A DNA stretch of 64,000 nt from Adlercreutzia mucosicola DSM 19490 (GTDB lineage: Bacteria; Actinomycetota; Coriobacteriia; Coriobacteriales; Eggerthellaceae). The stretch's first letter is position 1. Each line of letters starts with the position of its first letter. Below the pieces are notes generated by a model. That model was given only the letters and a program-made list of their open reading frames with translations. It made no database searches and was not told the origin of the DNA. Where the stretch lies: assembly GCF_000422625.1 (NCBI RefSeq), contig NZ_AUGK01000011.1, forward strand, positions 1 to 64,000, read 5' to 3'. Below, one piece after another: positions 1-8,205 of the stretch. Made by a program: the position numbers and the translations under genes.

Positions 1-337
1 TCTCCACTCCGACCAAGGCTGGCAGTACCAGCAGCTTGCCTATCAGAGGCGTCTTGAGGAGATGGGCATCACGCAGAGCATGTCGAGAAAGGCGACCTGC
101 CTGGACAACGCCTGCATGGAAGGGTTCTTCGGGCACTTGAAAGACGAGTTCTACCGCGGCCGGGAGTTCGATTCCTTCGACTCCTTCAAAGACCAGCTAA
201 ACGACTACATCGTCTATTGGAACACGCGACGCTACCAAGCCCGATTGAAAGGAATGGCCCCGGTGCAGTACCGGAGCCATTCGATGAGGGCCGCTTGAGA
301 GCTTTATTTAACCGTCCCACTTTTGGGGTCTAGTTCA
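1..337 (+). mobile_element. 3' end of an IS3-family insertion sequence
   Basis: The window opens inside a transposase gene whose C-terminal integrase part is intact to its stop. About 40 bases after the stop, an end sequence reads on the minus strand as TGAACTAGACCCCAAAAGTG, which looks like an IS3/IS150-type terminal repeat (TG start, then GGAC-like bases). I place the right end of the element near position 337. The left end lies outside the window, so it cannot be told whether the copy is complete. It marks the left border of the acyl-CoA gene island. Confidence 0.75.
2..298 (+). CDS. IS3-family transposase, C-terminal part (cut by window start)
   Basis: The reading frame enters from the left edge with the motif HSDQGWQYQ, the second Asp of the DDE catalytic triad, and continues to DNACMEGFFGHLK, which carries the catalytic Glu. 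It ends with the usual IS3 tail containing YIVYWNTRRYQ and a PVQYR motif. This is the typical OrfB (IS150-like) integrase end. About 98 codons are visible; the N-terminal part is off the window. Nothing in the visible part suggests decay. Confidence 0.85.
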   Translation, partial: LHSDQGWQYQQLAYQRRLEEMGITQSMSRKATCLDNACMEGFFGHLKDEFYRGREFDSFDSFKDQLNDYIVYWNTRRYQARLKGMAPVQYRSHSMRAA

Positions 338-381
338 CGCAGCAGGCCCCTTTGCTTCCGAGTTGAAATCGCGGGTACGAT

Positions 382-1566
382 TTAGATGGTCCAGAGGTAA
401 TCCGGATCCTCGGCAGCCTTGGCGTACTCCTTGAGGATGCCACGGCCGGAGATGTGCACCATGATCTCCACGGTACCGCCGCCGATCTGGAAGCCACGGC
501 AGTCGAGCATGAGGCGGGACACGCGGGTCTCGTCGGTGAAGCCGAGGCCGCCCATGAGCTGCAGGGCGCGAGAGCACACGTCGGTGAGCGCCGGGGCGCC
601 GTAGCGCTTCAGCATGGCGGCGTCGTTGTTCACCGGAATGCCGTTGTCCATCTTCCAGCAGGTGCGGTACAGGAAGTTACGGGTGTTGGTCAGAGCGATC
701 TGCATCTCAACGATGTGCTCCTGCACGAGCTGGAAGGTCTTGATGCCCTTGCCGAACTGCTGACGCTCGTTAACCCACGCGCAGGCGTCGTCCATGGCGG
801 CCTGGGCCTCGCCGAGGAGCTCGGCCAGAAGCACGCAGCGCTCCCACTCGAAGTTCTTCATCAGCTGCAGGAAGCCCTTGCCCTTGATGCCGAGCAGCGC
901 GCTCTCCTCCACCACCACGTCGTCGAAGATGATCTTCGAGAAGGGCATGATCTGCATGCCGATCTTGTTCAGCGGCTCGATGGTGACGCCCTTGGCGTTG
1001 GCGGGCACCAGGTACATGGACATCTCCTTGTTCTCAGCGGAGGGGTCCTCGTCCTTGCACACCACGATGAAGCCGTCGGAGTTCTCGCCGGAGGTCACCC
1101 AGGTCTTGGTGCCGTTGATGTGGATCTTACCGTCGGCGTCCTTGGTGGCGGTGGTGGTCATCCACTGGTTGGCGGAGCCGGCCTCGGGCTCGGAGATGGC
1201 CAGGCAGTACGGCGGGTAGCCGTTCTCCTTGTAGTAGTCGATGGCGTACTGGATCTGCTCGGGGGTGCCGAACTCGACCATGTCGAACATGATGAGCAGG
1301 TTGGGAGCCATGGGGATGTTGCCGCCGCAGTGGTTCAGCTCCTCGATGATCATGGCCATGGTCTGGTGGTCAACGGGCTTTCCACCGTACTCCTCGGGCA
1401 GGCCGTACATTCCCCAACCGTCGTCAACCCAAGCCTTGGCCACCTCGGGGGCGATGCCGCGGTTCTTGTAGCCGGCGGCGATGACTTCCTCGGTCAGGTG
1501 CTTCTTGCCCCACTCGCGGATGCCGCGCTTGATCTCGAGCTGCTGCTGGGAATAGCTGAAATCCAT
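382..1566 (-). CDS. acyl-CoA dehydrogenase (first of three)
   Basis: A flavin-dependent acyl-CoA dehydrogenase of 394 residues with the full family layout: N-terminal helical domain, middle beta domain (SEPEAGSAN and TKTWVTSG around residues 125-160) and C-terminal helical domain. It would oxidise an acyl-CoA or reduce an enoyl-CoA, passing electrons to an ETF such as the FixAB pair nearby. The start at 1566 is chosen because a strong AAGGAGG site lies just upstream; an in-frame start at 1599 has none. Where medium-chain family members have the catalytic Glu (Glu-Gly-Thr), this protein has Gly (residue 363, GGT). It lies 120 bases downstream of the flavin oxidoreductase gene on the same strand and is probably co-transcribed. 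The substrate is unknown. Confidence 0.9.
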   Translation of the reverse strand: MDFSYSQQQLEIKRGIREWGKKHLTEEVIAAGYKNRGIAPEVAKAWVDDGWGMYGLPEEYGGKPVDHQTMAMIIEELNHCGGNIPMAPNLLIMFDMVEFGTPEQIQYAIDYYKENGYPPYCLAISEPEAGSANQWMTTTATKDADGKIHINGTKTWVTSGENSDGFIVVCKDEDPSAENKEMSMYLVPANAKGVTIEPLNKIGMQIMPFSKIIFDDVVVEESALLGIKGKGFLQLMKNFEWERCVLLAELLGEAQAAMDDACAWVNERQQFGKGIKTFQLVQEHIVEMQIALTNTRNFLYRTCWKMDNGIPVNNDAAMLKRYGAPALTDVCSRALQLMGGLGFTDETRVSRLMLDCRGFQIGGGTVEIMVHISGRGILKEYAKAAEDPDYLWTI

Positions 1567-1633
1567 TTCTTCCTCCTTAAAGGCTTTGACTTTATTCAAA
1601 ACGCTGCTGCGTTTGAACCGAAATTGGAAAGCG

Positions 1634-1662
1634 GGGCGCCGCGCCGGCGAGGTGCGGCGCCC
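1634..1662 (-). other. intercistronic hairpin
   Basis: GGGCGCCGC and GCGGCGCCC can pair as a 9-bp stem with an 11-base loop. It lies in the 120-base gap between the flavin oxidoreductase gene and the acyl-CoA dehydrogenase gene. On the minus strand it is followed only by a weak pyrimidine stretch, so it may slow or partly stop transcription, or protect mRNA ends, rather than being a full terminator. Confidence 0.4.
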
Positions 1663-1686
1663 GGGTTATCGGGGTTAAGGCCCGAT

Positions 1687-3768
1687 TTAGATGGCCATCG
1701 AGGCCTCGTAGCCGCCCTTGACGGCCTCGAGGGTGCGGTACACCTTGCCGTCGGGGGTGGTGGCATCGCCGATGAGCTTGGCATGCGGCCACACCTTCAC
1801 GACCTCGTCGTAGAGCTTCGTGTTGGCCTCGACACCCACCGAGGTGAGCACGGTATCGCACTCGAGCAGCTGCTCCTCGCCGGTCTCCACGTTCTTCACC
1901 TTGGCGCCCTTCTTGGTCACCTCGATGAGCTCGGTGAGCGGCATGAGCTTCACGCCCTTCTTCTTGAGCAGGTTAATGGTGGGGTTCTTGTCGATGATGC
2001 CGATGCCGTTGCCCAGCTTCTTGGCGGGGTCGATAACGGTGATCTCGCGGTTGTCGCACATGGCCTCGGCCACTTCCAGACCGGCGAAGCCGCCGCCCAC
2101 GACCACGACGCGCTTGCCCACGATAGCGGTGGGACCGGACGCCATGTTCAGGCCCATGCGCATGAACCCGACCGTGCCGCCCTGGGCCTTGATGGCGGCC
2201 ACCGCGGCCTTCCACAGCATGCCCTTGCCCTCGGGCACCACGCCGTTGCACATGGCCTTGATGTCCTCGGACTTCACGACGTTCTTGCCGTCGATGCCGG
2301 GCACGTCGATGGGGATGATGCCGCCGCCGGGCGAGAGGATCACCTGGTCGGCATTGAGGGACTTCAGGTAGTCGACGTCGACGTCCTGCTTGAGCACCAC
2401 CTTGATGTTGTCGTGCAGGCCGGACTCCTCCTGCCAGTAGCTCACCAGAGGCTCGATGTTGGCATTCAGCACCTGGGCCATGTTCAGCAGGCCGCCCACG
2501 CGATCGGAGTGGTCCACCACGGTCACCTTGTGGCCGCGGATGGCCGCGACGCGAGCCGCTTCCATGCCGCCGGGGCCGGCGCCCACGACGACCACGTGCT
2601 GCAGCTCGGTGGCCGGATGATCCTCGGGCAGACCCACTTCCACGCCCTGCCACACGTTCGCGTTCACGGAGCACTGGCACGGCTTGCCGATGAAGATGTT
2701 GTCCAGGCAGCGCGAGCACACGATGCAGGGACGCACCTGCTCGGGATGACCCGCGGCCACCTTGGCGGCCGTGGCCGGGTCGGCGATGAACTGACGGGCC
2801 ATGCCCACCGCGTCGCCGTAGCCCTCGTTGACCACCTTGTCGCACATGTCCAGGGTGTTGATGCGGGTGCCGGGGAACACGGGCTTGCTCGTCACGGTCT
2901 TGCACTGCTTGGCCAGGTCGATGAACTCGCCCTCGGGGACGATCTGGTTGGCCACGGGGCGCGGAGCCTCGTGGAAGCCGGCCTGGATGGACCAGGCGTC
3001 AACGCCGTGGGCCTCGATGATCGGGATGAGCTCGAGGGTGTCCTCGATGCGGTTGCCGTCGGGCATGAGGTCGTCGGCGGAGATGCGCACCAGGATCGGC
3101 ATGTCGTCGCCGCAGGTCTTGTGGATCTCGTCGATGATCTCGGTCAGCAGGCGGGCGCGGTTCTCCGGGCTTCCGCCGTACTCGTCGGTGCGGTGGTTGG
3201 AGTACTTCGACAGGAAGCGCATCACCATGTAGCCGATGCCGGCGTGGATCTCGACGATGTCGATGCCGGCGTCCTTGCAGCGACGGGCAGCCTCGCCGTA
3301 CTGCTTCACGACCTGGGCGATCTCCTCTTTGGTGTACTCGCGCTCGGGCATGCCCACGAACGGGCCGGAGGGCACGTCGGCCGACGGCGCGTAGGACAGC
3401 AGCGGGTCATCGCCGGAGGCGCGCCACTCGTAGCACAGCTGCAGCTGAGCGGCAACCTTGGCGCCATGGGGGTGGCACACATCGGCGATGCGCTTGAAGC
3501 CCGGGATGAACTCGTCGTCCCAGCAGCCGCAGGCGCCGGTGGTCGTATGGTACTTGGGCTCGGTGCCGAAGCAGTCGCACACATAGCAGGAACCGATCTC
3601 GATCAGGCCCACGCCACCCTTGGCGCGCTGCTCGTAGAAGTCGACCAAATCGTCGGTGACGTGGTAGTTATCCACCTTCTCGATGGTCATCGGGAGCATG
3701 ACGAAACGGTTCTTCAGCTCCACATTGCCGATCTTGAGCGGCTCCAGCAATTTCTGGTACTTTGCCAC
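1687..3768 (-). CDS. NADH:flavin oxidoreductase / enoate reductase (FadH/BaiCD-like)
   Basis: A 693-residue protein of the 2,4-dienoyl-CoA reductase, BaiCD/BaiH and trimethylamine dehydrogenase family. Residues 1-345 form an FMN TIM barrel. Cys348, Cys351, Cys354 and Cys364 or Cys366 form the [4Fe-4S] site. Residues from about 390 onward form FAD/NAD(P) Rossmann domains (GAGPGGMEAA and VVVGGGFAGLE). Such enzymes reduce C=C bonds next to a carbonyl. In the barrel the usual His-x-x-His/Asn pair reads HAGIGY, so the second residue is Ile178, unlike typical Old Yellow Enzymes. The start is GTG, with AGGAG 8 bases upstream. It is the first gene of a probable two-gene operon with the acyl-CoA dehydrogenase and is divergent from the TetR gene. 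The substrate could be a dienoyl-CoA, a steroid enoate or another unsaturated acid. Confidence 0.88.
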   Translation of the reverse strand: MAKYQKLLEPLKIGNVELKNRFVMLPMTIEKVDNYHVTDDLVDFYEQRAKGGVGLIEIGSCYVCDCFGTEPKYHTTTGACGCWDDEFIPGFKRIADVCHPHGAKVAAQLQLCYEWRASGDDPLLSYAPSADVPSGPFVGMPEREYTKEEIAQVVKQYGEAARRCKDAGIDIVEIHAGIGYMVMRFLSKYSNHRTDEYGGSPENRARLLTEIIDEIHKTCGDDMPILVRISADDLMPDGNRIEDTLELIPIIEAHGVDAWSIQAGFHEAPRPVANQIVPEGEFIDLAKQCKTVTSKPVFPGTRINTLDMCDKVVNEGYGDAVGMARQFIADPATAAKVAAGHPEQVRPCIVCSRCLDNIFIGKPCQCSVNANVWQGVEVGLPEDHPATELQHVVVVGAGPGGMEAARVAAIRGHKVTVVDHSDRVGGLLNMAQVLNANIEPLVSYWQEESGLHDNIKVVLKQDVDVDYLKSLNADQVILSPGGGIIPIDVPGIDGKNVVKSEDIKAMCNGVVPEGKGMLWKAAVAAIKAQGGTVGFMRMGLNMASGPTAIVGKRVVVVGGGFAGLEVAEAMCDNREITVIDPAKKLGNGIGIIDKNPTINLLKKKGVKLMPLTELIEVTKKGAKVKNVETGEEQLLECDTVLTSVGVEANTKLYDEVVKVWPHAKLIGDATTPDGKVYRTLEAVKGGYEASMAI

Positions 3769-4090
3769 AGCGTAACTCCTTTCTTCCTTACTTCCCCGTA
3801 GAACGTAAAGGATATCGGGCAGTTTTACCGTCCTGCGTAGCCTGGACCCTCATGTTCGCGATCCTGTCCCACGCGATGGAACATTCGCCACCCAATGCGA
3901 CCCGTCTTGACCGGTATTGCGAGCAACCCTGTCATCCCAAGTCTCCTCTTGCTCTTTATTCTACGGACTTCAGTCGTATTTACGATGGACAGATATCTAT
4001 ATTTGTGTATTCAAGTATCGGCAATTCTTTTCAGATCATAGGTAAATCATTGACAATTCCTTTCTTTTGACCCTCAAAACGCGCATATTT

Positions 4091-4121
4091 AGTGGTCTAT
4101 TATCAAGATAATTTGCCCACT
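4091..4121. promoter_or_regulatory. nested palindrome, candidate TetR operator
   Basis: ATTATC-AA-GATAAT (4099-4112) is a perfect inverted repeat. It is flanked by a second pair, AGTGG at 4091 and CCACT at 4117. This symmetry is typical of TetR-family operators. It lies between the flavin oxidoreductase gene and the TetR promoter, where a local regulator could control both directions. Binding is inferred. Confidence 0.45.
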
Positions 4122-4159
4122 ATCGGAAAAATGACCGCTTTTCGGCCCCAAAACCCTCT

Positions 4160-4165
4160 TATAAT
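4160..4165 (+). promoter_or_regulatory. probable -10 element of the TetR gene
   Basis: A perfect TATAAT lies 68 bases before the chosen TetR start. No clear TTGACA-like -35 element is visible at the usual spacing, so the promoter may depend on an activator or simply be weak. Confidence 0.45.
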
Positions 4166-4181
4166 AGATGCATCGTTGAAC

Positions 4182-4200
4182 GCCGGGGTCGTGCCCCGGC
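4182..4200 (+). other. leader hairpin before the TetR gene
   Basis: GCCGGGG and CCCCGGC form a perfect 7-bp stem with a five-base loop. It lies between the -10 element and the ribosome binding site. No T-run follows, so it is probably an mRNA leader structure and not a terminator. Confidence 0.45.
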
Positions 4201-4232
4201 CAGGCTTACCGGTTACACGAGGAGGGGCCCGC

Positions 4233-4886
4233 ATGAATGCCCTCAACACCATGCTCTTGATCTCGGACGCCTTCGTCGAGCTATGCGACGAGATGCCGCT
4301 GCGGAAAGTGTCCATCAGCGACATCGTGGCGAAGACGGGCAAGAACCGCAAGACGTTCTACTACCACTTTGAGAACAAGGACAAGCTCATCATCTGGATC
4401 TTCCGCTACGATCTGGGCCAGGTGCTCAAGCAGCACTTTTCTGAGTCGGTGCTGCTCTACGAGGAGCCGAGCGACGATCCCGTGTCGCGCTTCCCCTATT
4501 ACATCACCCAGAAATCCGGCGTGCGCTCGCTCGACCACGCCGAGTTCTTCCAGTGCTTCGCTGAGGTGCTGCAGGGACGGCGCAACTTCTACCGCCAGGC
4601 GCTGGTGGACAATGGCCCCTACTCGCTGCGCAACTACCTGTACGCGCTGTACCTGGCCGCCATGAAGCGCGACATCGATATCATCCTGTCGAACCGCTAC
4701 CTGCCCCGCGAGAACATCGACTTCCTCGCCGAGTTCTACACCTGCGCGTTCCTGTACTACTATATCCGCCGCTGCGACCAGAACGGCGTGGAGATGCTGG
4801 CCGCTGATTGCGGGCCTTTCGCCAACATCATCCACAGCTCGCTGGAAAACGAGATCAAGGAAGCCCAGATGCGCCGAAACCTGTAG
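4233..4886 (+). CDS. TetR/AcrR-family transcriptional regulator
   Basis: A 217-residue one-domain-plus-ligand-domain regulator. Residues 8-55 form the helix-turn-helix, with the signature ISDIVAKTGKNRKTFYYHF, followed by KDKLIIWIF. The C-terminal part is helical and resembles the DhaS-like TetR C-terminal domain. The start at 4233 is chosen because GAGGAGGGG lies just before it. The gene sits between a divergent flavin oxidoreductase gene and a co-directional acyl-CoA dehydrogenase gene, so it probably controls one or both in response to an acyl-CoA or acid. The ligand is unknown. Confidence 0.85.
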   Translation: MNALNTMLLISDAFVELCDEMPLRKVSISDIVAKTGKNRKTFYYHFENKDKLIIWIFRYDLGQVLKQHFSESVLLYEEPSDDPVSRFPYYITQKSGVRSLDHAEFFQCFAEVLQGRRNFYRQALVDNGPYSLRNYLYALYLAAMKRDIDIILSNRYLPRENIDFLAEFYTCAFLYYYIRRCDQNGVEMLAADCGPFANIIHSSLENEIKEAQMRRNL

Positions 4887-4929
4887 CGTCGCGCGGCGAT
4901 GAAGCCTGTTTCAGCGCCCGTCCTCCCGC

Positions 4930-4935
4930 TATAGT
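4930..4935 (+). promoter_or_regulatory. possible -10 element of the second acyl-CoA dehydrogenase gene
   Basis: TATAGT lies 17 bases after TGTTTC, in the 168-base gap between the TetR gene and the acyl-CoA dehydrogenase gene. The -35 match is poor. Read-through from the TetR gene is also possible. Confidence 0.3.
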
Positions 4936-5054
4936 TTCTGTCTATTTGCCATTGAAAATTTGCGGACGGTTCCTATTGGACTTCCCGTTCGCGGCGCTGT
5001 CAAACTGGTCATCAGGGAATAGACGCGCATGCGCACGATCAGTTAGGAGGATTC

Positions 5055-6269
5055 ATGGGTAAGCTTTCAGAGGAAGAGTTCCGCGAGTTCCTGAAGCAGG
5101 TCCGCGAGCTGGCCGAGGGCCCGTTCGAGGAGATGCAGAAGGAGGTGGAGGTCACCAATAAGTTCCCGCAGGAGTTTATTGACATGGCCATCGCCAACAA
5201 CCTGTACCGCTACGCTCTGCCCGAGGAGTACGGCGGATGGGGCTTCAACGAGAAGCAGATTCTGCAGGTCCAGGAAGAGTTCTCTCGCGGCCCGGGCGGC
5301 ATGCGCATGCACCTGCACTACGCTGCCGACCTGAACTGGCGCATCCTCGACGACTTCGGCTGCGACGAGCTGAAGGCCGAGTTCATGCCGCAGTTCGCCG
5401 ACAAGTCCGTGTTCACCGTGTTCGCCCTGACCGAGCAGACCGGCGGTACCGGCGCCGACCTGCACACCACCGCCGTGAAGGATGAGAACGGCAACTGGAT
5501 GCTCAACGGCGAGAAGTGGCTGATCTCCCACACCGACGTGGCCCAGTACGCCTACGTCATCGCCGTGACCGACCCCGAGAAGAGCGGCGACGAGCGCTTG
5601 TCCGCCTTCTGGGTGCCCATGGACGCCGAGGGCTTCGAGCTGGTGCCCATGCCCCACATGATGGGCTGCCGCGGTGCGGGTCACGCCGGCTTCAAGATGA
5701 CCAACGTGACGCTGCCCCCGAAGTGCCTGCTCGGCGCCGAAGGCGAGGGCATGAAGGTGGCCATGCACTCTCTCGCCATCTCCCGCGTGCACATCGCTGA
5801 CTCCAACCTTGGCATGTGCCAGCGCATGCTGGAGATCTCCATCGCCCGCGCCCGTGACCGCGTGACCTTCGGCAAGCCGATCATGCAGCGTCAGGCCATC
5901 AAGATGAAGCTCGCCAACATGGCCACCATGATCCACGCCCTGCGTTGCATGGTCATCGACTTCGCCGAGGAGTACGAGAAGGACCCCATGGGCGAGTACA
6001 TCGCCGAGAAGGCCGCCATGTGCAAGCTGTTCTCCATCGACTGCACCCGCCTGGTGTCCGACGAGATGCTGGAGATCTTCGGCGGCGACGGCTACTTCGA
6101 GGATAGCCCCTACGGCCCGACCGAGCGCCTGTACCGCGACTGCCGCGCCATGTGGCTGGAGGAGGGCGCTCCCACCGTGCAGCGCATCACCATCGCCCGC
6201 GAGCTCGACAAGCACAACGGCGTGCTGGAGTACCCCGAATCCGACTGGATCGCCGGCACCAACCTGTAG
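5055..6269 (+). CDS. acyl-CoA dehydrogenase (second of three)
   Basis: A 404-residue acyl-CoA dehydrogenase. It has TEQTGGTGAD and NGEKWLISH in the middle domain (about residues 130-155), RVTFGKPI for FAD and dimer contacts near residue 275, and a canonical C-terminal catalytic motif with Glu370 (EEGAPTVQR). Of the three dehydrogenases in this island it is the only one that keeps Glu at the classical position. AGGAGG precedes the ATG. It follows the TetR gene and ends at a strong terminator, so it is probably a single-gene or TetR-linked transcript. It would feed or draw electrons via an ETF. The substrate is unknown. Confidence 0.9.
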   Translation: MGKLSEEEFREFLKQVRELAEGPFEEMQKEVEVTNKFPQEFIDMAIANNLYRYALPEEYGGWGFNEKQILQVQEEFSRGPGGMRMHLHYAADLNWRILDDFGCDELKAEFMPQFADKSVFTVFALTEQTGGTGADLHTTAVKDENGNWMLNGEKWLISHTDVAQYAYVIAVTDPEKSGDERLSAFWVPMDAEGFELVPMPHMMGCRGAGHAGFKMTNVTLPPKCLLGAEGEGMKVAMHSLAISRVHIADSNLGMCQRMLEISIARARDRVTFGKPIMQRQAIKMKLANMATMIHALRCMVIDFAEEYEKDPMGEYIAEKAAMCKLFSIDCTRLVSDEMLEIFGGDGYFEDSPYGPTERLYRDCRAMWLEEGAPTVQRITIARELDKHNGVLEYPESDWIAGTNL

Positions 6270-6296
6270 CCTAGGCTGCTCGTTCCCTGTAGCTGA

Positions 6297-6324
6297 AGGA
6301 CCCCGCCCGTGCGGGGTCCTTTTC
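6297..6324 (+). terminator. rho-independent terminator after the second acyl-CoA dehydrogenase
   Basis: AGGACCCC and GGGGTCCT pair around an eight-base loop and are followed by TTTT. It lies 27 bases after the stop codon. Confidence 0.85.
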
Positions 6325-6350
6325 TGTGCCCCGCGGCACAGTCCCGAGTG

Positions 6351-6387
6351 CAAGAACGCCCCGCGGCCACGCCGCGGGGCGTTCTTG
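6351..6387. repeat. perfect 16-bp inverted repeat hairpin
   Basis: CAAGAACGCCCCGCGG is followed by a five-base loop and its exact reverse complement. It lies between two convergent genes. No T-run follows on either strand, so it may act as a bidirectional transcription barrier or an mRNA 3' end stabiliser. Confidence 0.6.
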
Positions 6388-6437
6388 TATGCGCAGCGTG
6401 GATGTTGCGAGGTGCCCCGTATGCGCGTCTTCTCACC

Positions 6438-6508
6438 GGGGCGGCTGAAGCCGCCCCCTACAGAGCCGTCGTCAACGAGTGCTCTCCCGTGGGGGCGTCG
6501 GCGCCCCC
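6438..6508. repeat. two hairpins of the GCCCCCTAC palindromic-repeat type
   Basis: The hairpins GGGGCGGCT/AGCCGCCCC (6438-6457) and GGGGGCG/CGCCCCC (6491-6508) are both followed by CTAC. A related palindrome is at 23315-23385. They look like members of a dispersed REP-like family. The second one overlaps the stop codon of fixX. Confidence 0.5.
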
Positions 6509-6807
6509 TACCCGAAGCGGTACTCCACGCCCATGGTGGGCTGGGGCATGTCCCACTTGGCGATGATGGTGTCGCCGCAGGCGATGCGGCAGGTGCCGCA
6601 CTCCAGGCAGCCGGCGTAGTCGAAGGAGGTGTTGCCCTCCTCGTCGATCTTGTACAGGGCCGCCGGGCATACGCGCACGAGCTTCCTGAACTCCTCCATG
6701 TCGGGGTCCTCGACCAGCTCGATATGGGCGTTCTCCTCGTCGACCTCGTACTTGTTCGCGCTCAGGTACTCGTCGACGTTCACGGTAATGGTCGCGATCT
6801 CGCTCAC
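6508..6807 (-). CDS. fixX: ferredoxin-like protein FixX
   Basis: A 99-residue ferredoxin-like subunit of the FixABCX electron-transfer complex. It has a CPAALY motif followed by the cluster motif CLECGTCRIAC and a C-terminal MGVEYRFG, very close to the FixX family. It carries the [4Fe-4S] cluster that passes electrons between the ETF FixAB and quinone via FixC. The start is a GTG that overlaps the fixC stop (GTGA), so translation is coupled. It is the last gene of fixABCX. The length matches E. coli FixX. Confidence 0.93.
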   Translation of the reverse strand: MSEIATITVNVDEYLSANKYEVDEENAHIELVEDPDMEEFRKLVRVCPAALYKIDEEGNTSFDYAGCLECGTCRIACGDTIIAKWDMPQPTMGVEYRFG

Positions 6808-8105
6808 AGTGCGCTCACCGCCTTCTTCATCTTCATGGCGGTCTTGATGAGGCCGCGCTTCTTCACGATGGGCATAATGCGCTTGCGCAGGGGCTGCTGG
6901 GGCTGCCCGTCCACGCTGAACATGGCGTTGAACACCTCTTTCACCATGACCGGGTAGTCGGTGAACATGGTGTCCCACTCCTCCATGACGTGGGGCCACT
7001 TGCTGAACGTGCGCAGGTCCTGGATGACGAAGGAGTCCTCCATGCGGCGCTGATAGCCCGCGAGGCCCGCGGCGCTGGTGTCGCCGGAATCCAGCGCCTC
7101 CACCGCCGCCTCGGCGGCCATGCGGCCCGAGGCCACGGCGAAGTCCATGCCGCGCACCATGTAGCCGAGGTTCATGCAGAGCATGGCGGCGTCGCCCGCC
7201 ACCAGCGCCCCGTCGAAGGTGTAGGTGGGGATCATGTTGTAGCCGCCCTCGGACACCATGTGGCCGGAGTGCTCGACCATCTTGGCGCCGCGGATGATGG
7301 GGGCCACGGCCGGGTGGTTCTTGAAGTCCTCCAGCATCTGGTAGACCGGCACGGGGTTCGCGCCGTCGGCCGCCGTGGAGACGGTGGCCACCAGGCCCAG
7401 CGAGATGGAGTCCTTGTTGGTGTACAAAAAGCCGCCGCCGACCTGGCCCTTGGTGCAGTCGCCCACGAACAGCATCGCTGCGCCCTCGCCCTCGGGCACG
7501 AGGAACCGGTCCTCGATGCGGTCAGCGGGAAGCCCGAACACCTCCTTCACGCCCACGGCCATCTCGTGCGGCTTCGGGCGGGGGTTGCCGAGCGAGCGCT
7601 CGGACAGGAGGGCGTTGGCGCCCTCGGCCACAATGACCACCTCGGCGGTGATTTCGTCCTCGCCGGCGCGCACGCCGCACACCTTGCCCGCCCCGTCGCG
7701 GATCAGCTCCTCCACGGCGATGCCGCAGATGTACTCGGCGCCGGCGGCCTCGGCCTTCTCGGCGAGCCACTGGTCGAAGGGGCCGCGCAGGACGCTGTAG
7801 GAGTCCTTGCCCTCCTCGGCGAGCTCCGCGGAGGTGAAGTCGATGGTCATCTCCGAGTCGGGGCTCAGCATGGCGATGCGCTCGTGGGTGATCTTGCGCT
7901 CGAGCGGGGCTTCCTCCTCGAAGTTCGGGAAGACCTGCTTCAGCGCGTGCGAGTAGATGCGTCCGCCGGTCATGTTCTTCGCCCCGGCGTAGTTGCCGCG
8001 CTCCACCACGAGCACGCTCTTGCCGGCCTCGGCCGCCACGTAGGCCGCCACGGCGCCGGCGCAACCCGACCCGACGACGATGATGTCGAAATCTGCGTCA
8101 GACAC
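6804..8105 (-). CDS. fixC: FAD-dependent ETF:quinone oxidoreductase-like FixC
   Basis: A 433-residue flavoprotein. The N-terminal Rossmann motif is VVGSGCAGAVAAY, followed by GAKNMTGGRIY and VLRGPFDQWL. Later come GGGFLYTN and the FAD-binding AGDAAMLCMNLG (near residue 310). The pattern is that of FixC and ETF-quinone oxidoreductases. It links FixAB to the quinone pool together with FixX. The start is GTG with AAGGAGAG upstream. It overlaps fixX and lies 100 bases after fixB. In E. coli the orthologues support carnitine reduction; here they lie beside cai-like genes, so the same partnership is inferred. Confidence 0.95.
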   Translation of the reverse strand: MSDADFDIIVVGSGCAGAVAAYVAAEAGKSVLVVERGNYAGAKNMTGGRIYSHALKQVFPNFEEEAPLERKITHERIAMLSPDSEMTIDFTSAELAEEGKDSYSVLRGPFDQWLAEKAEAAGAEYICGIAVEELIRDGAGKVCGVRAGEDEITAEVVIVAEGANALLSERSLGNPRPKPHEMAVGVKEVFGLPADRIEDRFLVPEGEGAAMLFVGDCTKGQVGGGFLYTNKDSISLGLVATVSTAADGANPVPVYQMLEDFKNHPAVAPIIRGAKMVEHSGHMVSEGGYNMIPTYTFDGALVAGDAAMLCMNLGYMVRGMDFAVASGRMAAEAAVEALDSGDTSAAGLAGYQRRMEDSFVIQDLRTFSKWPHVMEEWDTMFTDYPVMVKEVFNAMFSVDGQPQQPLRKRIMPIVKKRGLIKTAMKMKKAVSAL

Positions 8106-8205
8106 TCTTCTCTCCTTTCACATTTCGGTTCGGCGGCGAGGGCCGCGAGGGCGCGACGACCATGGCATGCGCCGCGCCCTCGCGGCCTCTCCCCCTCGAA
8201 CAGGC

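Larger units (their letters stand above)
3769..4232. other. A+T-rich divergent regulatory region
   Basis: This 464-base gap separates the flavin oxidoreductase gene from the TetR gene. The stretch 3950-4170 is much richer in A+T than its surroundings. It holds a palindrome (4091-4121), a TATAAT element (4160-4165) and a strong hairpin (4182-4200), listed separately. I see no gene in it. An in-frame ATG at 4092 exists for the TetR frame but has no ribosome binding site. Confidence 0.6.

Noticed and set aside
454-3801. A very long plus-strand frame (1115 codons)
   Set aside because: It is the mirror of the acyl-CoA dehydrogenase and flavin oxidoreductase genes on the minus strand. High G+C codon bias keeps the opposite frame open; its product is His/Leu/Val-rich with no domain.
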